NCBI GenBank assembly: GCA_027886175.1
Contig: JAJNNQ010000137.1
Span: 36,318,001-36,382,000 of the forward strand
Length of the DNA stretch: 64,000 bases
Direction of reading: 5' to 3'
DNA from: Phylloscopus collybita
Taxonomy: Eukaryota > Chordata > Aves > Passeriformes > Phylloscopidae
Within the stretch, counting starts at the first letter, position 1. Each line of letters begins with the position of its first letter. Positions 36,592-50,296 of the stretch are shown here, in pieces. Made by a program: the position numbers and the translations under genes. The notes beneath the pieces are model-generated. The model was not told the origin of the DNA, made no database searches, and worked only from the letters and a program-made list of their open reading frames with translations.

Positions 36592-38729
36592 AGTGACATT
36601 GCAGTGAATTTTGAAAAGATTGCATTTCTAGAACCAGAAGCAAATTACTATGAATCAGAATTGCACTACTGAAGCGAAAACTGAAGGAAAATCTGGGCTA
36701 AATTTTTGACTTAAAGGACTCACTTTCCCAAAGACTTCATAATTGCTCCAAATTTGTGGGGAGATGGTTCTGTTTAAGTCCTACTGTTCCTTCTCCAAGG
36801 ATCCAGTAGATATATTTCCCCAGGAATGAGATCCCATAATTTTCCAGTTAATTCCTCAGGTTGCCAATCCTTTAGGCTATCTACATAAATTATACTGGCC
36901 TCATCCTAGACCCTGAAGACTTTAGATGTAAATTAGAGCAAAGATTCAGCACTGCTTTTACACGTCTCACTTGTACATATGTATGGAAAAGTTCACCATG
37001 GAATGAAAGGTGTTCTGTAGACATTCCAGCTGGCAGGTCAGTGGTGATTGAACTTGTGGCAGTGAGCCTTAGAGCAGCTGCTCTGGCTCCATCAGCTGGC
37101 TACAATCAACATGGGTTCATGCACAGCGTCCCTGCAGATGCCACTGCGCACCCCATGCCAGCTGGGTGAACTCAAGACCATGTTATGACTGGGGCTGGAT
37201 GTCTCCTACAGCCTCGCCTGCAAGCTGAAGAATCCAGGAAACTCTAGAGAGAGGAAAACCTAGAGCAGAAACTCTCCATCAACATCTTTTACTCAAGATC
37301 ACAGTTTTGGTATAACTTGTGAGATCAGATGCAAGAAGGGAAATTGTGATGTTGTGAATTGCTTGGAAATTTGTTTTCTCATCAAAACTCAACCAGCTTT
37401 TCCTGCCCAAGGAATGCAGAACACATTTCAGAAATCACAATGATTTCTGCTGTGGAATGAAGTATCTTTCAGAGATTGGTGTCACCAGCCCTCTTACAGA
37501 GATGTCTGATTAGGCACTCGGATATACATGTCAGTTAGGGTCCACCTCCTAAATGTGTATTGGGACCCAAACACGTAAGTGTATTTAGTGTCTGTTCTTC
37601 CTTACTCTGTAAACTGGATGCTTCAGGAAGAGTTTTCAAAAGTATGTTGATGACTGGCTGGAGATAAGGTCTAGCACTACAAGTTATTTAGACCTCTAGC
37701 CCCTACCAGGCTTAAATTAGGTTTGTAATTATCTCTGTTGGGCTAAGAGTGCATCTTTTGAGCACTTCATTAAATTGTGTGGCACCTTTATATCTCTTTA
37801 TGCCTTTACAAACAATTCCATTAGGGTTTATGTGCAGTACAACTGGAAAGATGATATAATATTTCACTTTATCAGAGAGGCAGACAGCCTCTTAAACTAT
37901 GACTCTACTAGTGGACTAAATATTGCACTGTGACTATATATTTTCTATGCCCAGCCTGGTTTTGGCCCATGTTTGCTAACTAATTCTCAAACACTTCCTG
38001 AGAGCTCTTGGAGCTGTTTCTGACTGTGTGACTATTACATATTGGCACCTTGATCTAAATCTGAGGAAGCCTGCAGATACGGACACAGCCTTTTCTATGT
38101 TGGTTGGCCTTAAAGGCAGGGTAAATTTTATTTACTGGTGGAAAACTATAGCCCTATTTCACAGTGGTGGTTACCATTTCAGAAAAACCTGACACCAACA
38201 TGTTGTGCATATGTGCCACAAACTTCTGAGAGTATAAAGGCATAAACGATATTCATTTTCCCCCAACATCTAATAAAAATGCCATAAAATTTCACAGTGC
38301 CATAGAAGCTTAAGTTTTCATGTACAGTAAAACTTAGTACTATTAAACATGATGAGACCATCAGATTTCCTTGTCCTCTGTTTTTCTGGGTCAGTGATAC
38401 AGTAAAGTAAGTACCTTCATACATTAAGACCATGCTTTGCACAGAATGAGAGCTCATTTTTCAGTAAGTTCAGATGGCAGGATATGTTTGCCACCAAATC
38501 AAAGCTACAGGGATCAGTTCAAAGGAACTGCAGGTTCAGGATGCTTTTATTTCCCCTCTCTACCTGCTGCAACAGGCAAACTTGGCAGTCAGTTCAAAGA
38601 ATTTAACAGCACCCAAACAATAATTATTACTAACCACAACAAGAATAATAATATTTTTTTATAATAATTCAAATAATTGCCTGAGAAAGGCATGTGTCTT
38701 AACTGCAAAGCTACTGCTGGTGTAGAAGT

Positions 38730-38751
38730 AAAAAAAAAAAAAAAAAAAAAA
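38730..38751. repeat. Poly(A) tract, A22
   Basis: An uninterrupted run of 22 A in unique DNA, with no polyadenylation signal or retrocopy recognised upstream. Confidence 0.85.
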
Positions 38752-39440
38752 TCTCATAGTAAATAGCACTTTGGAGATGACATTTCCTCTTTTTCAATCT
38801 ATTTTACAGCATTTTGGTGACTTTGTTGCTATTTTGTTTGCTCATCTTCCCATTTGCCAGATGCTAAAGGCAAATTGGCTGAAAGCTGTGTCTGTATCTC
38901 TGTTAGCAATATTGACCCACAGACTGGATCTTTATGGCAAAGCAGTTTGATGCTGAGGACATGGCATCTATATTATGCATATTTTGATGAAGTAGGAAGG
39001 AAGGAGTGGGGTAACTTTTGACTAGATGTAGTATGGTCCCATGAATTGGAAGTCTGTTCTCTGCCAGAATCTCCTGGAATGTATCTTTCAGTTCTGCAGC
39101 AGCCAGACTGGTTGCTCTGAGACTGTTCAGCCATATGAACTTGACAGAGAAATGGGAGATACTCGGGAATTTTTCTGTGCAAATCTCTGCTGGGTAAAAG
39201 TATTAAGGTAGATGCACCCTGTTGTCCTCCTGCTGTGAGATTAACACAAGATGAGCACTTCTCAACAAATGCTACATGTTATTGTGTTAATAAAAAAATG
39301 GAAGAAAACATTCTAGGTGCAAATTCCATTCATACTTCCTTAAATCACTGCTGATTTCAAAGCTACATGTGATTGCTGGTGGTACACTTAAATTGCTTAA
39401 ATTAAAGCAATTCAAATAACTTATTAGAAATTAATTTGGA

Positions 39441-39479
39441 AATTTCTAAGTTGAATTTCTAAGTGAAATTTCTAAGTGA
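39441..39479. repeat. 13-bp tandem repeat, three copies
   Basis: AATTTCTAAGTTG is followed by two exact AATTTCTAAGTGA units, at 39441-39453, 39454-39466 and 39467-39479. The recent duplication is local and is not part of a larger satellite. Confidence 0.9.
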
Positions 39480-40088
39480 ATTGAGTGGTAATATCACAAT
39501 TTAAGATTCATTTTTCTGCTTGCTAACAGCTGAAGACTAACAAAAAACAGAGAAGTAGTGTTTTTGTGCAAATCAGCTAAACTGATCTGCACTTCTAGTG
39601 GAGGGATGAGTTTGTGAATGTACCCCATTTTCAGGCTATGCATTTGCTATTCAAAAGTGAATAGATCTCCATAAATTATGAGCACAGGTCTCTTTTCAGT
39701 GGACAGATCATTATGTACAATTAGATGCTAGGTGCTGGCTGGAGATGTGCACAGCACTAAAGAGTGCCCAGATGGCTTATTAGATCAGGTTAGCTGGTGT
39801 AATAGCAAAAACAACTTGAGGTTACCAGCAGATTTCTAGTGCTGGAATTTTGTCTCAGTGTTAGTAAATCTGCCCAAAAGCTGACCTTTCCCTCATGTAG
39901 GTTGGCAGACTGTGGGCTTTACATGTGTCATGGCTGTAAGCTCATATCTCTGCCTGCTGTGTTTTATGAAAAATCAGTACTACTGAAAAAAAGAAAACAG
40001 TTAATGAGAGAAAAAAAAAAAAAAAGTCTGGTTTGACCCAAATCAACCCCTGAAAAATTAGTTATTTCATTTAATATTTTTTTAATTG

Positions 40089-40602
40089 TCATAGAATCAA
40101 AGAATAATTAAAGTTGGAAAAAATGCCTAAGGTCATTGAGTCCAACCACTGACCAATACCCCCAGGGTTTCTAGTCATTCTTCCCAGATCTGTAGAGTTG
40201 CATGGGGGTGTCATGACCCAGGTGCAGCCTTGCTAAACCCCATACAACTGATCTCAGCCATCGATCCTGCTGACCGCTCTCCTTACTTCTCCAAGACTCA
40301 AACCCGCTGCCATCTGATGACCTGCAACCATGTCATCACCCACAACAGTCTCATCACACACCAGTGCTTCTCTCTGTGGAGAAGCAGATTCAACTGGAAG
40401 GAAGCCTGAGCCTTCCCTGGTTGGCTCAACTTCATCCTTCAAGTGGATCAACAATGATGCCCACCTTGGTGTCATCTGCAAACTGGTGAAAGGTGCGCTT
40501 GATCCCCTCACCCAGACTGTTGATAAAGATGTTAAGCAGAAGTGGTTTCATTACTGAACCCTGGACTTGTGACCACCAGCTGGATGTAACTCTGTTCACC
40601 TG
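40089..40602 (-). mobile_element. Rearranged CR1 copy with internal deletion and insert
   Basis: The CR1 3' tail (TCATAGAATCAAAGAATAAT, then GTCATTGAGTCCAACCACTG) lies at 40089-40155. It then jumps directly to a part of CR1 normally several hundred bases further 5' (AATACCCCCAGG, GTTGCATGGGGGTGTCATGA), so the middle is deleted. From about 40296 to 40443 is a stretch I cannot align to CR1. CR1 resumes with TTGGTGTCATCTGCAAACTG and ends near 40602 (CTGGATGTAACTCTGTTCAC). Comparison is with the CR1 pattern as remembered and with the copy at 60500-61236, which keeps the deleted middle part. Confidence 0.85.
40296..40443. other. Unidentified insert of about 148 bp inside CR1
   Basis: This replaces or interrupts CR1 sequence between a CTTCTCCAAG block on the left and a CTTCAAGTGGATCAAC block on the right. 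It contains a perfect 7-bp hairpin GCTTCTC/GAGAAGC with a 6-nt loop at about 40367-40386. It shows no tRNA box, no poly(A) and no LTR ends. It could be a non-autonomous insertion, a subfamily-specific CR1 segment, or repair filler. Confidence 0.45.
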
Positions 40603-43600
40603 GGTGCTGAAAGATGGGCTGTTAGAGAGATGACTGGTCTAACTGAACAAATGCCTGGTAAGTTTCATGAGTGGAAGTCCTGAGAAAACTATTTTTTGGA
40701 AACACTTAAACAATTGTTTCTGGCATGAAATAGCTCCCCAGAATCTGAAGCTGTCCAGTGAAATTGATCCTTGTCAAATTGGAGACTACTAATAGATATA
40801 TTTTCTCTATAGTCAATCTTCCTGAAGCAGAAATTAGATCCTTGGGGAAGACTTATATCAGAAATATGAGCTCCTTCAGAGCTTTAGAAACCTCTAGAAA
40901 GCAGCAACATGAAGGTTTTCAGATAAAAATTTTGACAGTAGGTGCTCAAATCAAATAGACACCTCACTAACACCTGTCTCCTGGTGAAGAAAAGACAGCA
41001 TAAGAGAATTTTATTTTTAATGAAGAAAATATTCCTGATCTTTGTGAACTCAAATCTCACATCCAGACACTGAAAGATTTAGAAAGTATATATCGTTACC
41101 TAGATTGGAGCCACATTTTGTTCCTTCCATAAAATTCTAGTTACAATCACAATCGGGACTATGAAACATAAAGAAAACAGTAAGTCATGGTAAACCTAGC
41201 ATTTCAAAAATACAAAGAGCAACAATATTTCCAGAATTGAGATCTAACAGGTTTTGTGTCTGACACTGCATAGTCTGGTTGTCAAACGAAATAGAGACCT
41301 AGCTGTGTTCTCAGTGCTGCTGCTTCTGATTTAAGGTTTGACATCGAGAGATGAAGCAGCTGACAAAGTGCTGTCAAAGCCAGAGCTTCAGATGGTGTGA
41401 ACTGGCATCATTTCATTGCCAGCTGCAGAGGTGCTACCTCAGATGAGTGCAGAGAATCTTTTCCAATCTGCAAAAAAGTCAGAGATTTTCCTGGTTTAAT
41501 GGCTTCCAGTGCCCATGTTGGGGACTGCTCTGAACAATTATTTGAGTAATCTTTGGCTGCCTGTATAAACCTGAGAAAGTAGCCAGAAGTGAAAAATGAC
41601 ACAGCATGAATTTTCCATCAGCTGTAAGTGGTGTCACTTTGATCCATGTTTTGAGGGCAATTTTGGCCAGGGAGACATAAAAGGGAACTTGCTGGACATG
41701 TAGCAAAGCAGAGCAATCTCTGCTTGCTCAAAAGATCTGCTCAGCAAGGGACATGGGATCAGAAGATTTAAGTATCTTCAGCATCCAATTCAGAGGAGGG
41801 TGAGATGTAAGGTGTGAAAAATCTTTCAAAGTACAGCAAAGGTTTGCCTATTCTGATTAGAATACTTTGCAGATAAACATTTTTTTCCCCCTTTGGGTGA
41901 CGAACATTTTTAGGATAAACAGTTTATAGTTTTTCTTACTGAGTAAACCTGATTTTGTTCCATGTTTGTATTATCTCTGATTTAAAGACAATTTTCCAGT
42001 ATACATACATTTACACTGATTCATAACACAGCATTTAAAGAATCCTACCAGTGTCTGATGCACCTACTGCTCTAATTTAACAAACTTACTCTCACTAAAT
42101 TGCATTTCTTCATAGAGGAGGGGAATGAAGTGTGTAGTAATTTAAAAAAGATTCTTGCTATGAAATCAGGGACTGTTGCCTTGGTGAAATCACGTATTTT
42201 AAAACCTGAAACACTGGAAAATTGTTTTAGCAAGAAAGGTAATTGACTCAGCTGGTACTGAATACAGCTGGAACCTCATGGTGCTACAAGTATACTTCAA
42301 ATAAAATACTGAAGGCTAAGTAAGATTGACTATAAGATTCCTGATGTTCTTTAAAACAACTGTTCCTTGCTTTCATCCTGATGGCAATGTTATTGACATT
42401 TTCATATATTTTATCAAATCTGCTATCTTTCAAACTGAAAAATTCTAGCATTTTCCAAACCAATACTCTTGCTGTGAAATCATTCAAGACTCAGACAATT
42501 TACAGAAAGTGGTGGGAGGAAACTGCTTCAGGCAGTGGATGCCAAAGGATGGGGCAAAGATTCAACATTGAAAACAAAGTAAAATGATCTCCACAAAATG
42601 GTGATTTCTAACCTCCAAAACATTCTTTTCATGTCTACTAACTCTCGCATTTTCAAAAATCAATTTTTATTTTTCCAAAGGGAAACTTACAAAAAAAAAA
42701 AAAAAAATTGAACAAGCAAACAAAAATATTAGTCAAACAAATGAAACAACAAAACATGTTCTCAAAAATACCCCAACAAAACAAAGAATTTAAAAGAACC
42801 AAGTGGTGTTCCACAGCTGGTCCTTTCAGGACCTTAATGTTTTCAGCAGCATCCAAGTCATGTTTAGGCAGATCTTAGTAGTGAGCTGGAGCTGTGTGAG
42901 CTCTTTTTGGGCTGGCTGCACTCCATCACCATTGAAACAAGTGGGACTCCTGCCACCCGCTTCCTTCTGCCCTCAGACTGGAGAGGATACCGTTTGTATG
43001 GTTTTCCCCACCTCCATTCTCTTCTATAAACAAACAGCCAAACGTGTTTCTTCACAGCAAACAGAGCAGCAAAAAATAGAAAAGAATAACTGCTAAGAAG
43101 TAAACAATAACCAGAGGATATCTGGTATGTTAAATATAACTGCCACGACTTCTGTTTTTGGCAGGAGAATTACAATGTCTGCATCTCTCACGCTGTAGGT
43201 AAGCAGGTTAAGCTTTGTTGTTTTCAGAATTTTGTAGCCCTATGTTCCTCTGGTCACACAGGACCTACTTAAAGATAAGCTCACTTGATAGCACTGGTGA
43301 ATTCCTGTCAATATTTTCAGGCCTGTAAATATGGCAAAACTTGTATATAGATACCTGCATGCACTCTCATATCTACTGTACTGCAATAAAATTCCATCCT
43401 ATGAGATCATAGGAAGTGTCGAAGAAACCAACATGTTTGGGTGTCAGAGATTGAATGGAGATGAGGGGGTTGCTACCATTATCCCTGTACAAATTTTGCT
43501 GGAATGCTCCAGAAGGCAATGCTGCCAGAGTAAATTAACTGGTGGTGCATATTATCATAAAGTCTGTAAAACTTACTTATTTACTTCTTGACACGTGAAT

Positions 43601-44341
43601 AATAAAGCCTGAAGAAATGTCAGTCAGTCAAATGGCATTTAAAGATAAGTACATCTCTGTTGGTTCTTGGTTTTTTTGCTTGAAAACTGGTAATATTTGC
43701 ATTCTACAAGGTAGGCAGTTTTAACTGACTGGTTTTTGTCTGTCATTTAAAATATTCATCTTAAAAGGCAAACACTCTTGATAAGTTGTTAGGGAAGCTG
43801 ATACACCAGTGTCATTGTTTGAGAAATTTAAAAATCAACAGAAGTAACAATACTCATCAAGTAATATTAGGACGGAGTGTGTAGAAGTATAAGTCACATT
43901 GGCTTTTCAGTGAAATACCAGAGTTTATAATTTTCTGAAGTACATAGCTCCCATGGTATTGAGGTAATTTATTCTGTCAAGTCTTTTAGGTAAATAAAGG
44001 TTTTTTTCATTTTTACAAGTAATCTAATAATCTGTTTTCGTATACATTGTTATCTTAATATAAGAATTTAGAGTAATTTTTCTAGTATAATTCTGCATAT
44101 TTCCAAAATGACAACCCCATTATTTTTTAAAGTATTTAAATGAGTGGAGCCTAAGTAATATCAACATTTATTTCAAGGTTTACAGGGGGAGAAAAATGGT
44201 AGGCTCTATGTTGTAACACAACAAGGGTCATAGGAATGTCTAGAATGTATTTCATAGCTCTTGATGAGAGTAACTCCAATTTGCATACTCATACACATGT
44301 TGAAATAATGTCATTCATGCATTGGTAGGTCTTTTTCTTGG

Positions 44342-44344
<3 letters not shown>

Positions 44345-44398
<54 letters not shown>
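44345..44398. repeat. Poly(T) tract, T54
   Basis: The longest homopolymer in the window, an uninterrupted run of 54 T. The flanks show no AATAAA on the complementary strand and no retrocopied gene. The length is likely variable between individuals and uncertain in the assembly. Confidence 0.85.
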
Positions 44399-44399
<1 letters not shown>

Positions 44400-47149
44400 T
44401 GGAGAGGAGAAGCATTTGAGATATGCTTCTTTCTGGATTTACTTCCAGAAAGTATATCCAGTCATGTCCTTTCCTTGCTCTAAGCCCTTATGTAGGAAAT
44501 AACTTCCCTAACCTTTGAACAAGTTAAAAAAAAAACAAACCCAAAACAAGTAACTCAAAACCTTAACTAAGGTTTGTTTTGTAGTACTCTTGAAAAATAA
44601 ACCATTTCCCCATGGAAAAATCCCTCATTGCTCTGATATAAGGATTCATTAGAGCCTTTGGTTTTTGTCATAGGAAAAGGAAGAGAAAAGCACAAAATCA
44701 AAAAGGAGAATTAACTGTTTTTCTTAAAATGATGAATTTTTTTTCCAGATTAACTGATGATTAGGATCCCATGTTATAATTCTCAAATTCAAAATCAGAA
44801 CGGAATAGGAAATGGAGGGAAAAGGAGTTGCTGCAGATGGGGAGGAAATACTTAGAGAAGATTGCATATAGAATTCTCTTAAACTAGTCGAAAATCATTT
44901 ACTGTAGTCCAGCTGTTCATTTCCTTATTTTTCTTTTAAATCTGGCATGAAAATGAGTTTATTATTTTTGCAGAGGGTTTTTCTTTTTTTCTCTTTTGTT
45001 GCTGTTGAGATGAGAATTATCAGATGCAGCTGGGGGATTGCTGTGCTTGGGAAGCTGAGAACAGCAAACTTGGGAAAGAAGAAAACAGGATATGGGATGC
45101 CAAGAAAAATACATTTCTGTGGCACTAATATGTAGATTTTCAACACATTTTTTTCACTTTAGAAAAGAAAGAAAAGCAAATCAAAATGCTAAGCAAAGAG
45201 AGATGATAGATTCTGTATCAGAAAACTATATTTTATTTACCTCAAATTGCCTCTGACAATTTCATCTGAGTATGAAGTTACGCACCTTCAACCACGAACT
45301 GTTAGATAATGGTGCTGTACATGGCTGGAATACTGCCTTGTCCATTTCAGAAGTGGTTTATTTTCAGTGAAATGCAAAATGCTCTTCATGGTTGGGTCTT
45401 TTCGCTGCTTAACTTGAGGCCAGGGTTCAGGAAACCATTCCTCTCCGGGAAAACCTGCACATACTTATCAACAAACATTTGCAGACTGCAAGACACAGGA
45501 GTAATGATGCAGTAGTTATGCATCTCTTGCAAAAATTTTCCCTTTGAACATAGTTAACCATTTAAAATTGTTGAAGCTAAGATATGAAAGATTTTTCTTT
45601 GGTACTGAAAAAATCAGGATTCAAACTAGTATGTCCTCATCTTACTCCTCTTTATTTATATCTACAAAGCAGACCCTAAAATCTGAACTACAATTCTTGT
45701 CTCTCCTTATGATAGATGAAATAAAATGGACTGAGGTGATCTGTCTGGTTTAGATATCCACTTTAGGATTAGATGAGCCTCACTAGGCTAAAAGCAAAGA
45801 GTGGGTGTGATATATGTCCAAAATTATGAATAAGATAAAGATGACAAGCCACAGCTTGGAGTAGAAAATAAAGATAACAGCTGTGAAAATTACAAATAGA
45901 AAAGCTTTTTGACAAATATGTTATAAACCTTCATTTCACAATTCTGATGAAGTACAAGGCAGGAATAAATTGCTTGTATTACAGACCAACTGTCTGGTGC
46001 CAGTTCCTTCTGGATTGTTGCAGCTGGCAGGATTTTGTTTCATTTCTCCCCACTTGGTGTCTGTCTTCAAATCTTTGCCTTTTCCTGACTGCCTTGCTTG
46101 TCCCCTCTACCCACCTGAATAGCTTAATTGCAAGGAATGATGCAAACATTCTCCTAATACTTGCAACAGAAGTCATCAACAGGGTGCTTTGCACATAAGT
46201 TTTATACTTCTATTAACTGTAAGCTTAATTCTCTCTAAGCTAGACATCTAGACAAGTAATTATAACCATGGTCAACAGCCACTTCTTGGCTACTCTATTC
46301 TTCATGGGACATGATGATAACATGAGAACATGCTAAACAGACAACCACAAATTTTCCATATGTGTTCAGAAGCCAAGCGGTGCTTTGGATTCAGATATAT
46401 TCCCTGCATGGAATTACTTTGAACAAATGTAAACATCTGCAGTCCAGATGGCAACACCAAAGCTAAGAGCTCTTCCAAGGGTTTCCCTCTGAAGCAAACC
46501 AACCAAGGCTACAAAGAAACTCTCCCATTCAAGTGGGACTCACCTTCATCTCCATTTGTCCTCTGCTACACAAGATCCAGCAGAGGGAGAGTGAGCTGGC
46601 TGTAAACACCGCTTGGAAATCTGTGCTGGCACTGAGAGTGCTGGAGCAAAACCAAAAATATAAAGAAGTTGTGTTAATTTCAAGATTCATTAGGCACAGA
46701 GGACATGCTTCTGTTCCCAGAGAAGTTAAGCTCTCATTGATTGTAAAATTTTCATTGGTTGCAGAGGTGCAGGATCAATGGAGAAAGAGTAACCAATGCC
46801 GTATGAAAAAAAGGGCATTATTGAGGCAGATTTTTTTTTCGAATTTTTAAAGGGACTATTTTCTAAATTCTCACTGTGGCAGATGTGAAGCTTCAACAGG
46901 AAATTAACCTGAATATAGTTGCCATGTGAGTAGAAGTTTACCAGGTTTCAGGCCTGAAGCTGCCCAATATTTTAATGTGGATGTCTGTAAAATAGCGTGG
47001 AGTCTTCCATCAAGTGTCTAGTCTAATGCACATGCTTTCATGATAATGGCCTAAGGCAAGTATGAAAAATTAGAATTACATTAGGAAAATCTGACCAAAC
47101 AAAGCCTTGACAATACTTCAGCCAGGAGCTCTTGATTCCTCACACATGT

Positions 47150-47660
47150 TGTACGTTTATTGAAGAGCTCATGTGCAGCATAAAAGCAGTAAAATATCTG
47201 CCTGTCAATACCTTTCTACTTATTTGACATTTGAAGACTCTCCTGTTCCATTATCTCTGCTTCATTTTGTGACATTTTTATCAACTTCAACATTAACATG
47301 GCAGATTTTACAACTAATACACTTAAAAGGTACAAAGACGTCAGGAACATCAATTATAAAAAAAAATTACAGCTCCTGCTGTATCTCAGAGGTAATTAAA
47401 TGAGCTGTAATTATTAGCCTAGATTAATTAGATTCGTTTTCCCATTACCCCCTCATTTTGGATTATTGTAATTCTTGGTATGTCTGTCTGCCAAGACAGT
47501 ACATTTGGAGCCTTGAATGCAGTCAGAAAGGCAGAGGAAAGAGGACCATTAAAAAGCAAATATTTTAGGCGCTTTGCAATTCACTGCGAATGAGTTCACT
47601 ATTATCTTTTCATGATAATATTGCCATAATTCCTTGGTGTTTTGTGAATAAGGACCATTA
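47150..47660. promoter_or_regulatory. Candidate conserved enhancer, TAATTA cluster
   Basis: Three TAATTA homeodomain cores lie at 47393-47398, 47408-47413 and 47425-47430, within 38 bp. They are followed by GATTCGTTTTCCCATTACCC and then by a second dense block around 47560-47640 (GGCGCTTTGCAATTCACTGC). The surroundings lack transposons and simple repeats apart from one A9 run. The texture matches deeply conserved developmental enhancers. Conservation is inferred, not measured. Confidence 0.35.
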
Positions 47661-48471
47661 TGCTTCCAGGTTGTTGTCACTTCTGGAGATGTTGGTTAAC
47701 CAGTGCTACCACTGTGGAGTGCTGTACTGTACTGTGTGACAGACCTGATTTGTGCAGTCACATGCCAAGCATGCTCATGGGCAGTATCGGAGCTGTGGTT
47801 GCATCTTGGCTGCTTTCATTTTGCTTGTCCTATGGCCCTATTAGTTGGAGATTAGAACTAGAGATGATTTGAAATTAGTCATAGAAGAAGTAAATCAGGG
47901 GATTAAGTATATGGAAAGTGAGAATATTCCATGCAGTAAGGACAGTAAGGAAGAACAGATACGGGACTTGCAGTGTGTTAGATGATATTTAAGTGAATAA
48001 AATGTAGTTTCTTAGGCATCATGTAACATGGTTTTATCTAAATTTCTGTCTTCCACCAAGTTTCTTGATTACACTGATAGCACTATTGCATCCCTACCTT
48101 TAGAGCCACAGCTTTTGCAGAATTCCTCAGGCTGAAAGATGGTTTGACCTTAAAAAATCACATATAAGACTTATCTGTTGGTGAGGTTTTTTTGGCTGGA
48201 AATCAAATGCTGGTCTATTATTAAAATTGCTTAGGCAGTGCCTGTGGTTGGATAAGCATTGGCTGTGAAATAAAATGTGAGGTCAAAGAGAACTTTATGG
48301 GTTCACCTCCATTGTAATCAGGTACCTGTACTTGAGATTTTAGCAGCTAAAGAACATTGCTAGTAGAACAGGGAAATTACATTAGCTTTGATGTGTAGTT
48401 TCAAGGCATTCCCCCTGGACAACAACAAAGCTGTTTAATTTTTGGAAAAGAAGCCTCAATAGATGCCAATT

Positions 48472-48506
48472 AAAAACAAAACAAAACAAAACAAACAAAC
48501 AAAAAC
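48472..48506. repeat. (AAAAC)n/(AAAC)n microsatellite
   Basis: A run of AAAAC units passes into AAAC units over about 35 bp. It is a compound microsatellite in unique DNA. Confidence 0.9.
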
Positions 48507-48847
48507 CTCGCAAAAAATTAATGTTTTGTTTTTATGAACATATCTTTGTATTCTATATGTACTTTGGAATCTTATCAGAGATGGAGCCAAATCTGATTTT
48601 CTCTGAGAGACAGAGTGATATTGTCATGAATGGCAGTTGTAGCAAGAGCAATCCAAAGGAGATGAAATTAAAATGTTGCCTCAAATATTGTCTGACCTAG
48701 GGCTGTCAGTAAAATGCAAACATTATCTCTGTTCTGTTAAGAACTGAGGGAAGAACTAGAAATCCAATTCCTTTGAATCTCCAGAGAAAGCAAAATCATT
48801 TCTTCTGATGCTACTGCATGTGAAAAGCTTCTAACATAAAATAAATA

Positions 48848-48891
48848 ATAAAAATCCCAAATCCAGGTCATAAAAATCCCAAATCCAGGTC
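48848..48891. repeat. 22-bp tandem duplication
   Basis: A 22-bp unit starting ATAAAAATCCCAAATCC is repeated exactly at 48848-48869 and 48870-48891, and a third copy starts (ATAAAAAT) before breaking off. The identity of the copies points to a recent event. Confidence 0.92.
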
Positions 48892-50296
48892 ATAAAAATT
48901 AGAAAATTGGTGACAGCAACTTCTGATCAAGACATGACACATCTTTGAGAAATACAATTTTATTATAAAGAATTTGAATGATAGAGAACACATAATATAT
49001 CAAATATATCAAATAATAAGTTGATTAACACTTGGCAAAAACTGGGCATTTTATTTCTAGCTTGATTTTGTCCACTATTACTCAATCTCATGATATTTCA
49101 TAATGTATAATTTTTCAAAGTAATAGCCAGTGCCATAATCATGGTGCTTGCATACTGCATTTCTACCCACTGATGGAGCTGGCAGTAAGAATATCAGAAA
49201 TAGTCTGAAAAGAGTAAAATATTTCATTTCCCAAAAATATTTTACTGGTGTATTTTGTGTAATGCAATCAGTCCAGTCGTTTGAAGAAGATGACTGTTCA
49301 AGGGCACAGGTAAAGAGTTCTGTGAATAAACTGCAAATGAAAAATTGATGCAGAAGACAAGTAATGCATTGAAACTCTGTCCTGCATTAATGAGAATGCT
49401 GCAAGGTAGCCATAAAGTCACTCTTGTCTAGAAGCTGGACTAAGATCAAATCAGACTTTATTTTACTAAGTCTCACATTTGGTTGAGAAGCAAATGGAGT
49501 CAAGTTTTGCCTCAGTCGTTGCCTGTCTGCATGCTTATATTATTGTTCTTTGGACATAACCATATAGAGTGATTGATACTTATAACTGCACAGTGTGAAC
49601 TACTGTAAGAGTCTGACCCAATTTCATTGAAATTGATGAGATTTTCCACTGGAATATAACTGAATTGTGGGGACCAATTCCTTGATGGCATTCAGCTGCC
49701 TAGCAGAGTGTTGGCTAAGTGGAAGAGAAATTCTGTGTGATTAAGGTTATGGGTTCACCTCTGCTAACTTCCAGTGTCACTGCTGTAGGTGACTGCACCT
49801 CACTCTAGAGAAAACTTCTACATCCAGTGTAGGAATCCTACTATAATCTGCACTGAGTTTTTTGTTTATTTTTAACCATTTGCTGTAATCAGAATCTGTA
49901 TGCCCAGTTCAACTATTGATACTCACATTTGGAGACACCTGATGTCAGCTGCCTTGAATCCTACCCTGAGTACCCAGGTTGATTTTGTCAGTCTCTAGAC
50001 AGTGGCAGACAGACCAAGTTGCCCCCTTTAAATTTATTGTAACAGAAGGTATGGGCTTTAATACCTGTTAGGTTAAGGGTTTAAATGATTAAATATCTAT
50101 ATAGACCCACAATGCAAGTTTGCCATCTGCAGAGAGTTACTTAGATTGGCAAAGGCATGAATCTTTCATGAGTTGCTTCTCTCTCTCCATTTGCATGATA
50201 GAATGGTAACAGTGACTGGCTGAAGCTGGGGGCATGAGTCCTGGCTATAACACTTGAACATGATTGTGTTCATGTGTATGTCATCACAGCAATGCC

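Larger units (their letters stand above)
36592..40088. other. Unique non-coding DNA between two CR1 pieces
   Basis: No gene or RNA was recognised. It includes an A22 run at 38730-38751 and a 13-bp triplet tandem repeat at 39441-39479. The stretch around 37030-37250 is less AT-rich, but no open frame or domain supports an exon. Confidence 0.55.
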
